This document shows positions 41,316-48,553 of a DNA stretch of 64,000 nt, one piece after another. How positions within the stretch are numbered: position 1 is the first letter of the stretch; each line of letters starts with the position of its first letter. A program made the translations under genes and the position numbers. Origin of the DNA: Bacillota bacterium (GTDB lineage Bacteria > Bacillota > Negativicutes > DSM-13327); NCBI GenBank assembly GCA_017889585.1, contig JAGFZX010000002.1:124001-188000 (forward strand), written 5' to 3'. The notes beneath the pieces were generated by a model. The model was not told the DNA's origin, ran no database searches, and saw only the letters and a program-made list of their open reading frames with translations.

Positions 41316-41933
41316 ATGGATTATTTAATAATCACGATATTCGGTTATCTAATTGGCTCAATTCCCAATGGACTCATTATTGGTAAGAGACTATATGATG
41401 TTGATTTACGCCATTTTGGCAGTAAAAATATCGGTGCAACCAATGCTTTTCGGACACTGGGTTTGTGGCCAGCTGTATGGGTGTTTCTGACTGATGCCGC
41501 TAAAGGCGTTATTGCCGTCTATCTTGCTAATTATGTTTTAGATACACCCATAGCATTATTATTGGGTGGTATTGCCGCTATTGCTGGACATAACTGGTCG
41601 ATTTTTTTGAAATTTACAGGGGGCCGGGGTGTTGCTACCGGTTTAGGTGTTATTGCTGTATTGGTTCCTAAAATTACAATAGTAATATTTTTAGTATGGG
41701 CAGTTATTGTATATGTTACTCGCTATGTATCGTTAGCCTCCATCGTGGCAGCTGTATTTGTGCCAATTTTTATGTGGCTCATGGGCGAGCGAATTGAGTT
41801 CTTATGCTTTGGCATTATTGCAGCTCTATTTGTTGTGGTTAGACATAAGCCTAATATTGAGCGATTACTTAAGGGGCAGGAATTGAAAATAAAATTAGGT
41901 AAGATGGCAACTGACATTAAAAAAGAAAAATAG
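41316..41933 (+). CDS. plsY: Acyl-phosphate:glycerol-3-phosphate acyltransferase PlsY
   Basis: A 205-residue five-helix membrane enzyme making lysophosphatidic acid from acyl-phosphate. Conserved loops: YLIGSIPNGLIIGK, GSKNIGATNAFRTLG, AGHNWSIFLKFTGGRGVATG and VVRHKPNIERLLKG. AGGGAGGAGAG precedes the ATG. Downstream of der; together with plsC in this window it supplies both acylation steps of phosphatidic acid. Confidence 0.95.
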   Translation: MDYLIITIFGYLIGSIPNGLIIGKRLYDVDLRHFGSKNIGATNAFRTLGLWPAVWVFLTDAAKGVIAVYLANYVLDTPIALLLGGIAAIAGHNWSIFLKFTGGRGVATGLGVIAVLVPKITIVIFLVWAVIVYVTRYVSLASIVAAVFVPIFMWLMGERIEFLCFGIIAALFVVVRHKPNIERLLKGQELKIKLGKMATDIKKEK

Positions 41934-41945
41934 TAGTGATTAAAG

Positions 41946-41978
41946 AAAAGACTTGGCGATCACCAAGTCTTTTCTTTA
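41946..41978 (+). terminator. Terminator after plsY, similar to the 3' hairpin of the repeat family
   Basis: AAAAGACTTGG pairs with CCAAGTCTTTT, followed by CTTTATTTT. CTTGG...CCAAGTCTTTTCTTT resembles the last hairpin of repeat copies B and C, and may be a solo derivative. Confidence 0.8.
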
Positions 41979-42164
41979 TTTTGTAATAATATTATCAGCA
42001 TGTCATATATTTATAAAGATGAATTTGCTATTAGTTAATTACTTTTTAAAATACTAAGACCTATTACTCGGTTATGATTTTGCTTCAAGGGAGGGATGAC
42101 TGCGGGTGTAACAACGTGCTCTAATATTTTACATAAAGCGCAGTTATGGGGAGGGGAATATTGA

Positions 42165-43643
42165 ATGGAAAAATTTGACTTGTTTAGAGATATTGCCGAA
42201 CGTACTGGCGGTGATATTTATATTGGTGTTGTAGGTCCGGTACGCACAGGCAAATCAACATTTATCAAACGTTTTATGGAAACAATGGTTCTTCCAAACA
42301 TTATAGATCCTTACGAAAAAGAACGTGCTAAAGATGAATTACCACAAAGCGCAGCTGGGAAAACAATTATGACGACTGAGCCTAAGTTTGTTCCCAATGA
42401 AGCAGTAGAAATTAATGTCAAAGATAATATTAATGTTAGAGTCAGAATGGTTGATTGTGTAGGTTATACAGTTGATGGAGCTTTAGGCTATGAAGAACAA
42501 GATGGCCCTCGAATGGTACTTACGCCTTGGTTTGATCAAGAGGTCACTTTTCAAGAAGCTGCAGAAGTAGGTACTAGAAAAGTAATTGCCGAACATTCTA
42601 CTATTGGTTTAGTAATTACTACTGATGGTAGTGTGACTGATTTACCTCGAGAAAAATATATACCATCCGAAGAACGGGTGATCAGTGAGCTAAAAGAATT
42701 ACAAAAACCATTTTTGGTGGTATTAAATACCAACCGTCCGTCAACTAAAGAAACGCGTGAGCTCATTGCTAAACTTGAGAATGCATATGATGTACCTGTT
42801 ATTCCAGTTGATTGTGCTCAACTTAATCAAGATGATATTTATGCTATTTTACAAGAGGTGCTATACGAATTCCCCGTAAAAGAAGTTAACATTTCTTTAC
42901 CCAAATGGGTGGAAGAGTTGGAAACTGAGCATTGGCTACGAGGAAAATTTGATGGGGCTGTACAGGAAGTGGTGCAATATGTAAGGCGACTCCGGGATAT
43001 TGATAGGGCTATTGATGATTTGTCAGGCTATGAATTTGTAGCAGATGTAATTCTGCATGATATGGATCTTGGTAATGGCATTGCCGTCATTGAGATAACT
43101 GCCAGAAATGATTTGTTCTATCAAGTATTAGAAGAATTGACAGGCTTTACTATTTCAGGTGAACATCACTTGCTACGGCTGATGCAAGATTTGTCAGTAG
43201 CTAAACGTGAGTATGACAAACTAGCAGGTGCTCTTGAACAAGTCCGTCAGACTGGTTATGGTATTGTGTCGCCACAACTGGATGAAATGGTATTGGAAGA
43301 GCCTGAGATCATTCGAAATGGTAATCGGTTTGGGGTAAAGCTAAAAGCAGCTGCTCCTTCATTGCATATTATCAGAACTGATGTGCAGGCTGAAATCTCA
43401 CCAATTATTGGTAGTGAAAAACAAAGCGAAGAACTTGTTCAATATCTTATGAGGGAATTTGAGGGTGAGCCAGAGAAAATATGGCGCACTAATTTATTTG
43501 GTAAATCCCTTAACTCGTTAGTTCGAGAGGGCATTCAAAATAAACTCTCTAGTATGCCGGAAAGTTCTCAAATGAAATTGCGTGATACGCTGCAAAAAAT
43601 TGTTAATGATGGTAGTGGAGGACTAATCTGTATCATTTTCTAA
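42165..43643 (+). CDS. spoIVA: Stage IV sporulation protein A (coat morphogenetic ATPase)
   Basis: A 492-residue ATPase that polymerises on the outer forespore membrane and forms the coat basement layer. The TRAFAC-type ATP site has Walker A GPVRTGKST (residues 24-32), MVDCVGYTVDGALGYEE as Walker B region and VVLNTNRPS. The C-terminal domain carries the family end (LVREGIQNKLSSMPESSQMK, SGGLICIIF). ATG 42165 behind GGGGAGGGGAA. It is monocistronic, with 230 bases of upstream sequence. Mother-cell sigma-E control is known for the family; I could not place that promoter. Confidence 0.97.
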   Translation: MEKFDLFRDIAERTGGDIYIGVVGPVRTGKSTFIKRFMETMVLPNIIDPYEKERAKDELPQSAAGKTIMTTEPKFVPNEAVEINVKDNINVRVRMVDCVGYTVDGALGYEEQDGPRMVLTPWFDQEVTFQEAAEVGTRKVIAEHSTIGLVITTDGSVTDLPREKYIPSEERVISELKELQKPFLVVLNTNRPSTKETRELIAKLENAYDVPVIPVDCAQLNQDDIYAILQEVLYEFPVKEVNISLPKWVEELETEHWLRGKFDGAVQEVVQYVRRLRDIDRAIDDLSGYEFVADVILHDMDLGNGIAVIEITARNDLFYQVLEELTGFTISGEHHLLRLMQDLSVAKREYDKLAGALEQVRQTGYGIVSPQLDEMVLEEPEIIRNGNRFGVKLKAAAPSLHIIRTDVQAEISPIIGSEKQSEELVQYLMREFEGEPEKIWRTNLFGKSLNSLVREGIQNKLSSMPESSQMKLRDTLQKIVNDGSGGLICIIF

Positions 43644-43646
43644 ATA

Positions 43647-43686
43647 AAAAATTAGCCAGTCTGTACAGATTGGCTAATTTTTTATT
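43647..43686. terminator. Terminator after spoIVA
   Basis: AAAATTAGCCAGTCTGT pairs with ACAGATTGGCTAATTTT and continues into T-rich sequence. Confidence 0.85.
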
Positions 43687-43694
43687 ATTTATAC

Positions 43695-43723
43695 TTGTTT
43701 TAATAATATGTTAATGCTATAAT
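43695..43723 (+). promoter_or_regulatory. Promoter of the ACT-hom-thrB operon
   Basis: TTGTTT (43695-43700), 17-base spacer and TATAAT (43718-43723), about 55 bases before the GTG start. No T-box leader fits in so short an upstream region. Confidence 0.6.
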
Positions 43724-43778
43724 GTCTACTGAGAGTAGATAAACATCCATATGTATAATACTGAAGGAGGGTTAAGTA

Positions 43779-44225
43779 GTGATTGGGCAAAAAGCCGTAT
43801 TTTTTTTAGTTCGTGAAGAAATATTACCTGAAGCAATAAAGAAGACCATTAAGGTAAAGGATATGTTAAAACGTGGTGAAGCACGTACAATTAATGAAGC
43901 TGTAGAGAAAATGGAACTAAGCCGTAGTGCTTATTATAAATATAAGGATTATGTATTTCCTTTCTATGAAGCAAGTAAAGAAAAGATAATAACACTAGCT
44001 TTATTGCTTGAACATAAGCAAGGGGTACTATCTAAAGTGCTCAATACAATTGCTTATGATCATGGCAGTGTGTTGACGATTAATCAAGGCATACCATTAC
44101 AAGGTGTAGCGAACGCTACTATTTCAATTGAAACAGCGGAACTCGTTATTGATCTAGAAGCTCTACTCGATAAGGTAAGAATGATAGAGGGTGTAAAAAG
44201 ATTAGAGGTATTAGGTCAAGCTTAA
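43779..44225 (+). CDS. ACT domain-containing protein (UPF0735, PheB-like)
   Basis: A 148-residue regulator-like protein. Residues 1-65 are a helical DNA-binding-like part (ARTINEAVEKMELSRSAYYK, YKDYVFPF); residues 70-145 are an ACT domain (KIITLALLLEHKQGVLSKVL, HGSVLTINQGIPLQGVANAT). It is placed directly upstream of hom and thrB, as pheB-thrB-type genes in Bacillus, so it probably senses an amino acid of this pathway. GTG 43779 follows GAAGGAGGG. Confidence 0.9.
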   Translation: MIGQKAVFFLVREEILPEAIKKTIKVKDMLKRGEARTINEAVEKMELSRSAYYKYKDYVFPFYEASKEKIITLALLLEHKQGVLSKVLNTIAYDHGSVLTINQGIPLQGVANATISIETAELVIDLEALLDKVRMIEGVKRLEVLGQA

Positions 44226-44240
44226 AAGGAGGATAAAAAA

Positions 44241-45536
44241 ATGGAAAAGATAGTTCATGCTGGCTTACTTGGTATGGGAACTGTCGGGACGGGTGTTGTA
44301 AAAATACTAGCTAAGAATGCTCATGATATTTTACAAAAAGTTGGGATGCCTGTCAATATTAAAAAAATCATGGTGCGTCAGCTTGATAAACCCAGAAATG
44401 TGGATAGTAATGCTGAATTTACTACAAATATTGATGATATTATTAATGATAAAGATATAGATATTGTAGTTGAATTAATGGGTGGTATTGAGCCTGCTAA
44501 AGATTATATTCTACAAGCACTACGTGCAGGTAAGCATGTAATTACTGCTAATAAGGATGTTGTAGCTAAATGTGGCCAAGAAATACTCCAAGTTGCCGAG
44601 GAAAATAAAGTTGATTTTTTATTTGAGGCGAGTGTGGCTGGCGGTATTCCCATTATTCGGCCATTGAAACAATGTTTAGCAGCAAATAAGATTAGTGAAG
44701 TTGTGGGAATTATTAATGGTACAACAAATTATATGCTCACTAAAATGACGAATGAGGGGCTAGATTTTGATAGTGTATTGGCTGAGGCTCAGGCCAAAGG
44801 CTATGCGGAAGCTGACCCTACTGCTGATGTTGGAGGATTGGATGCTGCCCGTAAAATTGCCATATTGGCGTCGATTGCATTTGGTAGCAGAGTTTCCGTA
44901 GATGATGTTTATGTGGAAGGTATTACTAATATTTCCAAAGCCGATATTGGTTATGCCAAAGAGCTAGGGTATGTAATCAAACTATTAGCAATTGCTAAAG
45001 ATGATGAACGTGGCATTGATGTACGTGTACATCCTGCATTTATCCCTTCTAGTCATCCTTTGGCTTCAGTACATGATGTTTTTAACGCTATCTATATTAA
45101 AGGTGATGCTGTAGGAGAAACCATGTTTTATGGGCGCGGTGCTGGGGAAATGCCTACAGCTAGTGCGGTGGTGGCCGATATTATTGATGTGGCTCGTAAT
45201 ATTAAGCATAATGCAAATAGCCGGATTCTATGTACTTGTTTTGAAGAAAAAAGCTTCTGTCCTGTAGAACAGACCGAATCCCCTTATTATATTAGATTGT
45301 TAGTCGAAGATAAGCCTGGAGTGCTCGCTGCGATTGCTGGTGCATTTGGTGCACAACTCGTTAGTTTACATTCAGTCATCCAAAAAAGTAAAGTGGCTAA
45401 TTGCTCAGAACTTGTACTAATTACTAATCAAGTAGCTGATGCCAGCTTGCGCTTAGCTATTAATACACTTGCTGGTTTATCAGTAGTAAATAAAGTATGC
45501 AATGTGATTCGGGTGGAAGCCGACAACTTTGGTTAA
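44241..45536 (+). CDS. hom: Homoserine dehydrogenase
   Basis: Reduces aspartate semialdehyde to homoserine with NAD(P)H. The Rossmann motif GLLGMGTVGTGVVKIL opens the protein; the substrate domain shows VAGGIPIIRPLKQCLAANKI and INGTTNYMLTKMTNEG with QAKGYAEADPTADVGGLDAA. The last 85 residues are an ACT domain (YYIRLLVEDKPGVLAAIAGA), the usual site of threonine feedback. Length 431 fits. AAAAGGAGG precedes ATG. Confidence 0.97.
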   Translation: MEKIVHAGLLGMGTVGTGVVKILAKNAHDILQKVGMPVNIKKIMVRQLDKPRNVDSNAEFTTNIDDIINDKDIDIVVELMGGIEPAKDYILQALRAGKHVITANKDVVAKCGQEILQVAEENKVDFLFEASVAGGIPIIRPLKQCLAANKISEVVGIINGTTNYMLTKMTNEGLDFDSVLAEAQAKGYAEADPTADVGGLDAARKIAILASIAFGSRVSVDDVYVEGITNISKADIGYAKELGYVIKLLAIAKDDERGIDVRVHPAFIPSSHPLASVHDVFNAIYIKGDAVGETMFYGRGAGEMPTASAVVADIIDVARNIKHNANSRILCTCFEEKSFCPVEQTESPYYIRLLVEDKPGVLAAIAGAFGAQLVSLHSVIQKSKVANCSELVLITNQVADASLRLAINTLAGLSVVNKVCNVIRVEADNFG

Positions 45537-45564
45537 TCATACCTGATAAGATAGGAGAGAATGT

Positions 45565-46476
45565 ATGTCAGCTGCTGTAAAAGTTCGTGTGCCAGGAACG
45601 ACTGCCAATTGTGGTCCTGGCTTTGATGCATTGGGCATAGCCTGTACTATTTATAATGAACTGGAACTAATTTTATCGCAGGAAGGTAGTTTAGTCATTG
45701 AGGTAGAAGGCGAAGGAAAAGGAATGATCCCTGTTGATGAAAGGAATATTGTCTATCAAGTTATACAAAAGGTTTTAAGAAAAGTAGGTAAAAAATATCA
45801 CGGTATTCATATTAAGATGGTTAATCAAATTCCGTTGTCTCGTGGTCTAGGTAGCAGTGCAGCTGCGATTGTGGCTGGACTATTTGCTGCAAATATTGCT
45901 ACAGGAAATACCTTGAACAAAGATGATATTTTAGATATGGCGACAGCCATAGAAGGGCATCCAGATAATGTTGCTCCAGCTATATTTGGTGGTATTACAA
46001 CAAGTGTAATACAAGGCGATCAGGTCCGTTATTTGCGCTTTATACCACCAGCGAAACTTAGCATGGTTGTAGCAATACCTGATTTTGATTTGTCTACTCA
46101 TGCAGCGCGGAACGTCTTACCACAAACAGTTCCTTTTAAAGATGCTGTTTTTAATATTAGCCGGACGGCCTTAGTCATTGGGGCCTTATGCCAAGGTGAA
46201 TTTCATCATCTACGCTATGCCCTAGAAGATAAAATACATCAGTCTTATAGAGAACACCTGATTCCTGGCATGCAGCAAGTATTTGATGCAGCCTTAGATA
46301 AAGGCGCATTAGGAGCTGCTATTAGCGGCGCAGGACCTTGTTTAATCGCCTTTGCCCAGGACCATTGTGATCAGATAGGTGCAGGGATGATACAGGCTTT
46401 TGCTAGCAAGCATATCAAGGCAAGTTATTTGGTTCTAGATATTGATACTGAAGGTGCAAAAGTAATTGGTGATTAA
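45565..46476 (+). CDS. thrB: Homoserine kinase
   Basis: A 303-residue GHMP kinase that phosphorylates homoserine for threonine synthesis. Motifs: VRVPGTTANCGPGFDALGIA, the ATP loop QIPLSRGLGSSAAAIVAGL and EGHPDNVAPAIFGG, and the C-terminal ALGAAISGAGPCLIAFA. ATAGGAGAG lies before ATG. Third gene of the ACT-hom-thrB operon; thrC is not in the window. Confidence 0.96.
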   Translation: MSAAVKVRVPGTTANCGPGFDALGIACTIYNELELILSQEGSLVIEVEGEGKGMIPVDERNIVYQVIQKVLRKVGKKYHGIHIKMVNQIPLSRGLGSSAAAIVAGLFAANIATGNTLNKDDILDMATAIEGHPDNVAPAIFGGITTSVIQGDQVRYLRFIPPAKLSMVVAIPDFDLSTHAARNVLPQTVPFKDAVFNISRTALVIGALCQGEFHHLRYALEDKIHQSYREHLIPGMQQVFDAALDKGALGAAISGAGPCLIAFAQDHCDQIGAGMIQAFASKHIKASYLVLDIDTEGAKVIGD

Positions 46477-46505
46477 GAATAATTCATAAAACACTTTATA
46501 AAATA

Positions 46506-46534
46506 TTGACATAATGTTAGAAAAAAGGTAAAAT
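46506..46534 (+). promoter_or_regulatory. Promoter of tRNA-Pro
   Basis: A consensus promoter: TTGACA (46506-46511), 17 bases, TAAAAT (46529-46534), 13 bases before the mature tRNA. Confidence 0.85.
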
Positions 46535-46547
46535 TAATGTTGTTAGT

Positions 46548-46624
46548 CGGGGCGTGGCGCAGCTCGGTAGCGCGTCTGTCTGGGGGGCAGAAGGTCGCAG
46601 GTTCAAATCCTGTCGCTCCGACCA
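46548..46624 (+). tRNA. tRNA-Pro, anticodon GGG
   Basis: A complete 77-base cloverleaf: acceptor CGGGGCG with CGCTCCG (one G-U), D arm GCGC-AGCTCGGTA-GCGC, anticodon arm TCTGT-CTGGGGG-GCAGA giving anticodon GGG, T arm GCAGG-TTCAAAT-CCTGT, discriminator A and encoded CCA. It has its own strong promoter and terminator. Confidence 0.95.
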
Positions 46625-46654
46625 TTATTTATTAATCCCATATATAATAATATT

Positions 46655-46690
46655 AATACCTTGCAAATTTATCTTGCAAGGTATTTTTTG
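46655..46690 (+). terminator. Terminator after tRNA-Pro
   Basis: AATACCTTGCAA (46655-46666) pairs exactly with TTGCAAGGTATT (46674-46685) and is followed by T residues. Confidence 0.9.
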
Positions 46691-46692
46691 AT

Positions 46693-46768
46693 GGAATTCA
46701 GAAAGTATATCACTTTCTCGATTTCAAATAAGAACGACTAAGGCTTTTCTTAGTGTAAGATTTTCTTA
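46693..46768 (+). repeat. Structured intergenic repeat, copy D (short form)
   Basis: Starts CAGAAAGTATATCACTTTC, matches copy A through TTCAAATAAG and an ACTAAGGC-like stretch, then ends in a diverged hairpin (CTTAGTGTAAG) with GATTTTCTTAC. Like copy A, it lacks the middle hairpins. Confidence 0.6.
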
Positions 46769-46837
46769 CTTATTAAAGATTAATGATTGCAGGGACTTTG
46801 GGCCTAATGAAAAAGACGATTTAGTTGGTGGATTTTA

Positions 46838-46884
46838 CTCAAATCATACGTAACTATATAATCATACGAAATTTGAGATATAAT
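46838..46884 (+). promoter_or_regulatory. Direct/inverted repeat block before the Spo0E-like gene
   Basis: ATCATACG occurs at 46843-46850 and 46861-46868, enclosed by CTCAAAT (46838-46844) and ATTTGAG (46871-46877). A TATAAT (46879-46884) follows at once, without a clear -35 box. This looks like an activator-dependent promoter, but it is only a pattern. Confidence 0.35.
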
Positions 46885-46953
46885 TCCACATAGGAGGTGC
46901 AATAGATTCCAATAGGAGTTATTATTTTTAAAGTAAGCGGGAAGCAATTAGTT

Positions 46954-47196
46954 ATGCTTGATTTAAAAGCTCAGGATTTATGGGGAAAAGTAGAGGGACT
47001 ACGTGAAGAACTTTATGATGTTGTTGATGGAAAAGGTATAAACTCCCCGGAAGCTATTCAGGTAAGGCGGAATTTAGATGAGAAGGTGAATGAATATTAT
47101 CGTTTAAAAGAATGGGCTATCAGGCTGACGGAAATAGCTATTCTAAATATTAAAAAGCTTACAATGAAAGAAGTGGAAAAGGAAGTGGAATTATGA
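46954..47196 (+). CDS. Spo0E-like aspartyl-phosphate phosphatase
   Basis: An 80-residue helical-hairpin protein whose core LREELYDVVDGKGINSPEAI then NLDEKVNEYYRLK fits the Spo0E family pattern (LR..L......G.......LD..I..Y). Such proteins remove phosphate from Spo0A~P and delay sporulation; the usual SQxLD reads RRNLD here. The C-terminal 25 residues are extra. ATG 46954 has only a weak site. The frame stays open back to an ATT at 46906, right after a TAG and six bases after a strong AGGAGGTG, so an ATT start is possible. The stop overlaps the next ATG (ATGA). Confidence 0.7.
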   Translation: MLDLKAQDLWGKVEGLREELYDVVDGKGINSPEAIQVRRNLDEKVNEYYRLKEWAIRLTEIAILNIKKLTMKEVEKEVEL

Positions 47197-47459
47197 ATAA
47201 TATTATTCAACCAGCTATACAGCGGCAGGATGTTACTGTGGTAAAAAAAGGCCTATATCGCCACTATAAAGATAAATCCTATGAAGTGCTTGGAGAGGCA
47301 ACTCACAGTGAAAGTCTTGAACCTATGGTTGTATATAAGGCGTTATATGGAGATTATGGCTTATGGGTAAGGCCAAAGAAAATGTTTCTTGAAAAAGTAT
47401 TGTATAATGGGAAAGAAGTTCCGAGGTTCTGCTATATAGGAGAGGACAACCGTCCCTAA
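47193..47459 (+). CDS. DUF1653 domain-containing protein
   Basis: An 88-residue protein with the DUF1653 signature KKGLYRHYKDKSYEVLGEAT, HSESLEPMVVYKALYGDYGL and WVRPKKMFLEKV. The family is small, beta-rich and of unknown function, often described as restricting to metabolite-binding guesses only. It overlaps the Spo0E-like gene by four bases, so they are translationally coupled. Confidence 0.88.
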   Translation: MNNIIQPAIQRQDVTVVKKGLYRHYKDKSYEVLGEATHSESLEPMVVYKALYGDYGLWVRPKKMFLEKVLYNGKEVPRFCYIGEDNRP

Positions 47460-47493
47460 ATTAGAGATTGAAAAAGAGAGAGTTGGCTAATAA

Positions 47494-47548
47494 AAAAAGA
47501 CGTTTCTTGATAACTGACATGAGGCAGGTATCAAGAAACATCTTTTTT
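47494..47548. terminator. Terminator after the DUF1653 gene
   Basis: AAGACGTTTCTTGATA pairs with TATCAAGAAACATCTT, followed by TTTTATTG. Confidence 0.8.
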
Positions 47549-47578
47549 ATTGTATCACCAAAAAAAACGAGAACACAC

Positions 47579-47630
47579 TTGTAGGGAACATATGTACTGT
47601 GGTATAATTTGATAAACAGAACAAGTGTTC
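47579..47630 (+). promoter_or_regulatory. Promoter with SOS (LexA) box before the LysM gene
   Basis: TTGTAG (47579-47584), 18 bases and an extended -10 TGGTATAAT (47600-47608) form a promoter. GAACAAGTGTTC (47619-47630) is an exact Gram-positive LexA core, GAAC-N4-GTTC, just downstream of the -10. GAACATATGTAC (47586-47597), one base off, lies in the spacer. Confidence 0.7.
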
Positions 47631-47650
47631 CGAAGGGGTGTTGGTATAAA

Positions 47651-47926
47651 ATGATGAGGATATTATTGGTTATGACATTAATTATTACTTTATGGTCGAT
47701 TACGCCGTTAGCTAGTTCCAACCCATATCTTCATGGAGGTACTTATGTCAATATTTACGTGAAATCCGGAGATACAGTATGGAGCATTGCTGCTAAATAT
47801 GTGACTGATAGGGATGACATTAGGGATTTAACGCAAGCTATTAAACAACTAAACGATTTGAACAATAATACACAAATATTTCCGGGACAAGTCTTGAAAG
47901 TGCCTATGAAAATAATTAAGGTTTAA
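47651..47926 (+). CDS. LysM-domain exported protein, YneA-like
   Basis: Ninety-one residues: a signal/anchor helix (MMRILLVMTLIITLWSITPL) then a single LysM domain (YVKSGDTVWSIAAKYVTDRD, LNDLNNNTQIFPGQVLKVP). ATG 47651 (or 47654) follows GAAGGGGTG. Its promoter carries a perfect LexA core, and the layout (N-terminal membrane helix plus one C-terminal LysM) matches YneA, the SOS-induced inhibitor of cell division in Bacillus. lexA is not adjacent here, unlike in Bacillus. The YneA role is therefore inferred from the operator and architecture together. Confidence 0.75.
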   Translation: MMRILLVMTLIITLWSITPLASSNPYLHGGTYVNIYVKSGDTVWSIAAKYVTDRDDIRDLTQAIKQLNDLNNNTQIFPGQVLKVPMKIIKV

Positions 47927-47960
47927 TTCAATGCACTCAGCTAATCTGCGCTAGGTTTTT

Positions 47961-48109
47961 AGGTCATCAGAAAGCATAACCCTTTCACGATTCCCAAAAG
48001 CAGGCACAGGTTATTTCAGCAACGTTGTGATGGATTTTGTTCCATAGGCTAGCAGTCGAACATCCTTCTATCGGGATCTTGAGGCTTGGAGCATGTCAGG
48101 TTTTCTTTA
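47961..48109 (+). repeat. Structured intergenic repeat, copy E (full length)
   Basis: Collinear with copy B over about 149 nt: AGGTCATCAGAAAG, AAAGCAGGCAC, TTTCAGC, TTTTGTTCCATAGGC, AGCAGTCGAACATCCTTCT, GAGGCTTGG and GTTTTCTTTA all match. Stems are partly broken (TTCCATA opposite TCGAACA, GCATGTCAGG at the end), so this copy is older. It overlaps the 3' end of the minus-strand gene at 48049. Confidence 0.75.
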
Positions 48110-48333
48110 CGTTCTAGATAATTTTCATACCATTTTTTTATAAGTAGAGTCAGGGATATATTTACACTATAAAATATACATAAATACATTAAATAATCCC
48201 AATCCCAGAAGCCAAAAAGTATGTAAGTCCATCCAACGCTTACTATTACAGCAGCGAAAAAGGAAATAATATTTACTTTTATTGCTATAGCAATGCCATT
48301 TAAAAGATTTTGTGCATTTAATAATTTATCCAT
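48049..48333 (-). CDS. Small membrane protein of unknown function, C terminus encoded by repeat copy E
   Basis: Ninety-four residues with two hydrophobic helices (about 15-37 and 42-66) and a Lys/Glu-rich tail. Residues from about 79 on (LTCSKPQDPDRRMFDC) are encoded by the antisense strand of repeat copy E, so the original C terminus was probably replaced when the element inserted. GCGAGG lies upstream on the minus strand. The protein is not recognised; the first 75 residues look like a normal small membrane protein. Confidence 0.6.
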   Translation of the reverse strand: MDKLLNAQNLLNGIAIAIKVNIISFFAAVIVSVGWTYILFGFWDWDYLMYLCIFYSVNISLTLLIKKWYENYLERKENLTCSKPQDPDRRMFDC

Positions 48334-48354
48334 ATGATGCCTCGCATAAAATTT

Positions 48355-48390
48355 ATTTCAGTTAAATTATTACCATAATTTAACTGAAAT
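48355..48390. repeat. 16-bp perfect inverted repeat upstream of the small membrane gene
   Basis: ATTTCAGTTAAATTAT (48355-48370) and its exact complement (48375-48390) flank TACC. It lies 22 bases upstream of the minus-strand start at 48333 and could be an operator or an AT-rich terminator. Confidence 0.7.
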
Positions 48391-48553
48391 ATTCATAGGA
48401 GTATATATTTATCATGCTATTTATAACAAAAAATATCTTTGAAGTTAAAGCAAGGAGAAGTATAATTGGTAAAAGGATATTTGATAATTTTTCATGGTGA
48501 AAATAGATGTTGTTAATATGAAGATAATACCGATTTGAGGGAGCGTATATATC

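Noticed and set aside
42000-42160. Possible sigma-E promoter before spoIVA (for example GTCATATA near 42004)
   Set aside because: No -10 element of the CATAnnnT type at the right distance; would be a forced match.
43724-43778. T-box or threonine attenuator before the hom-thrB operon
   Set aside because: Only about 55 bases lie between the -10 element and the start, with no specifier hairpin or terminator/antiterminator pair.
47461-47721. Minus-strand open frame opposite the LysM promoter
   Set aside because: It has no ribosome-binding site and covers a terminator, a promoter and the SOS box on the other strand.
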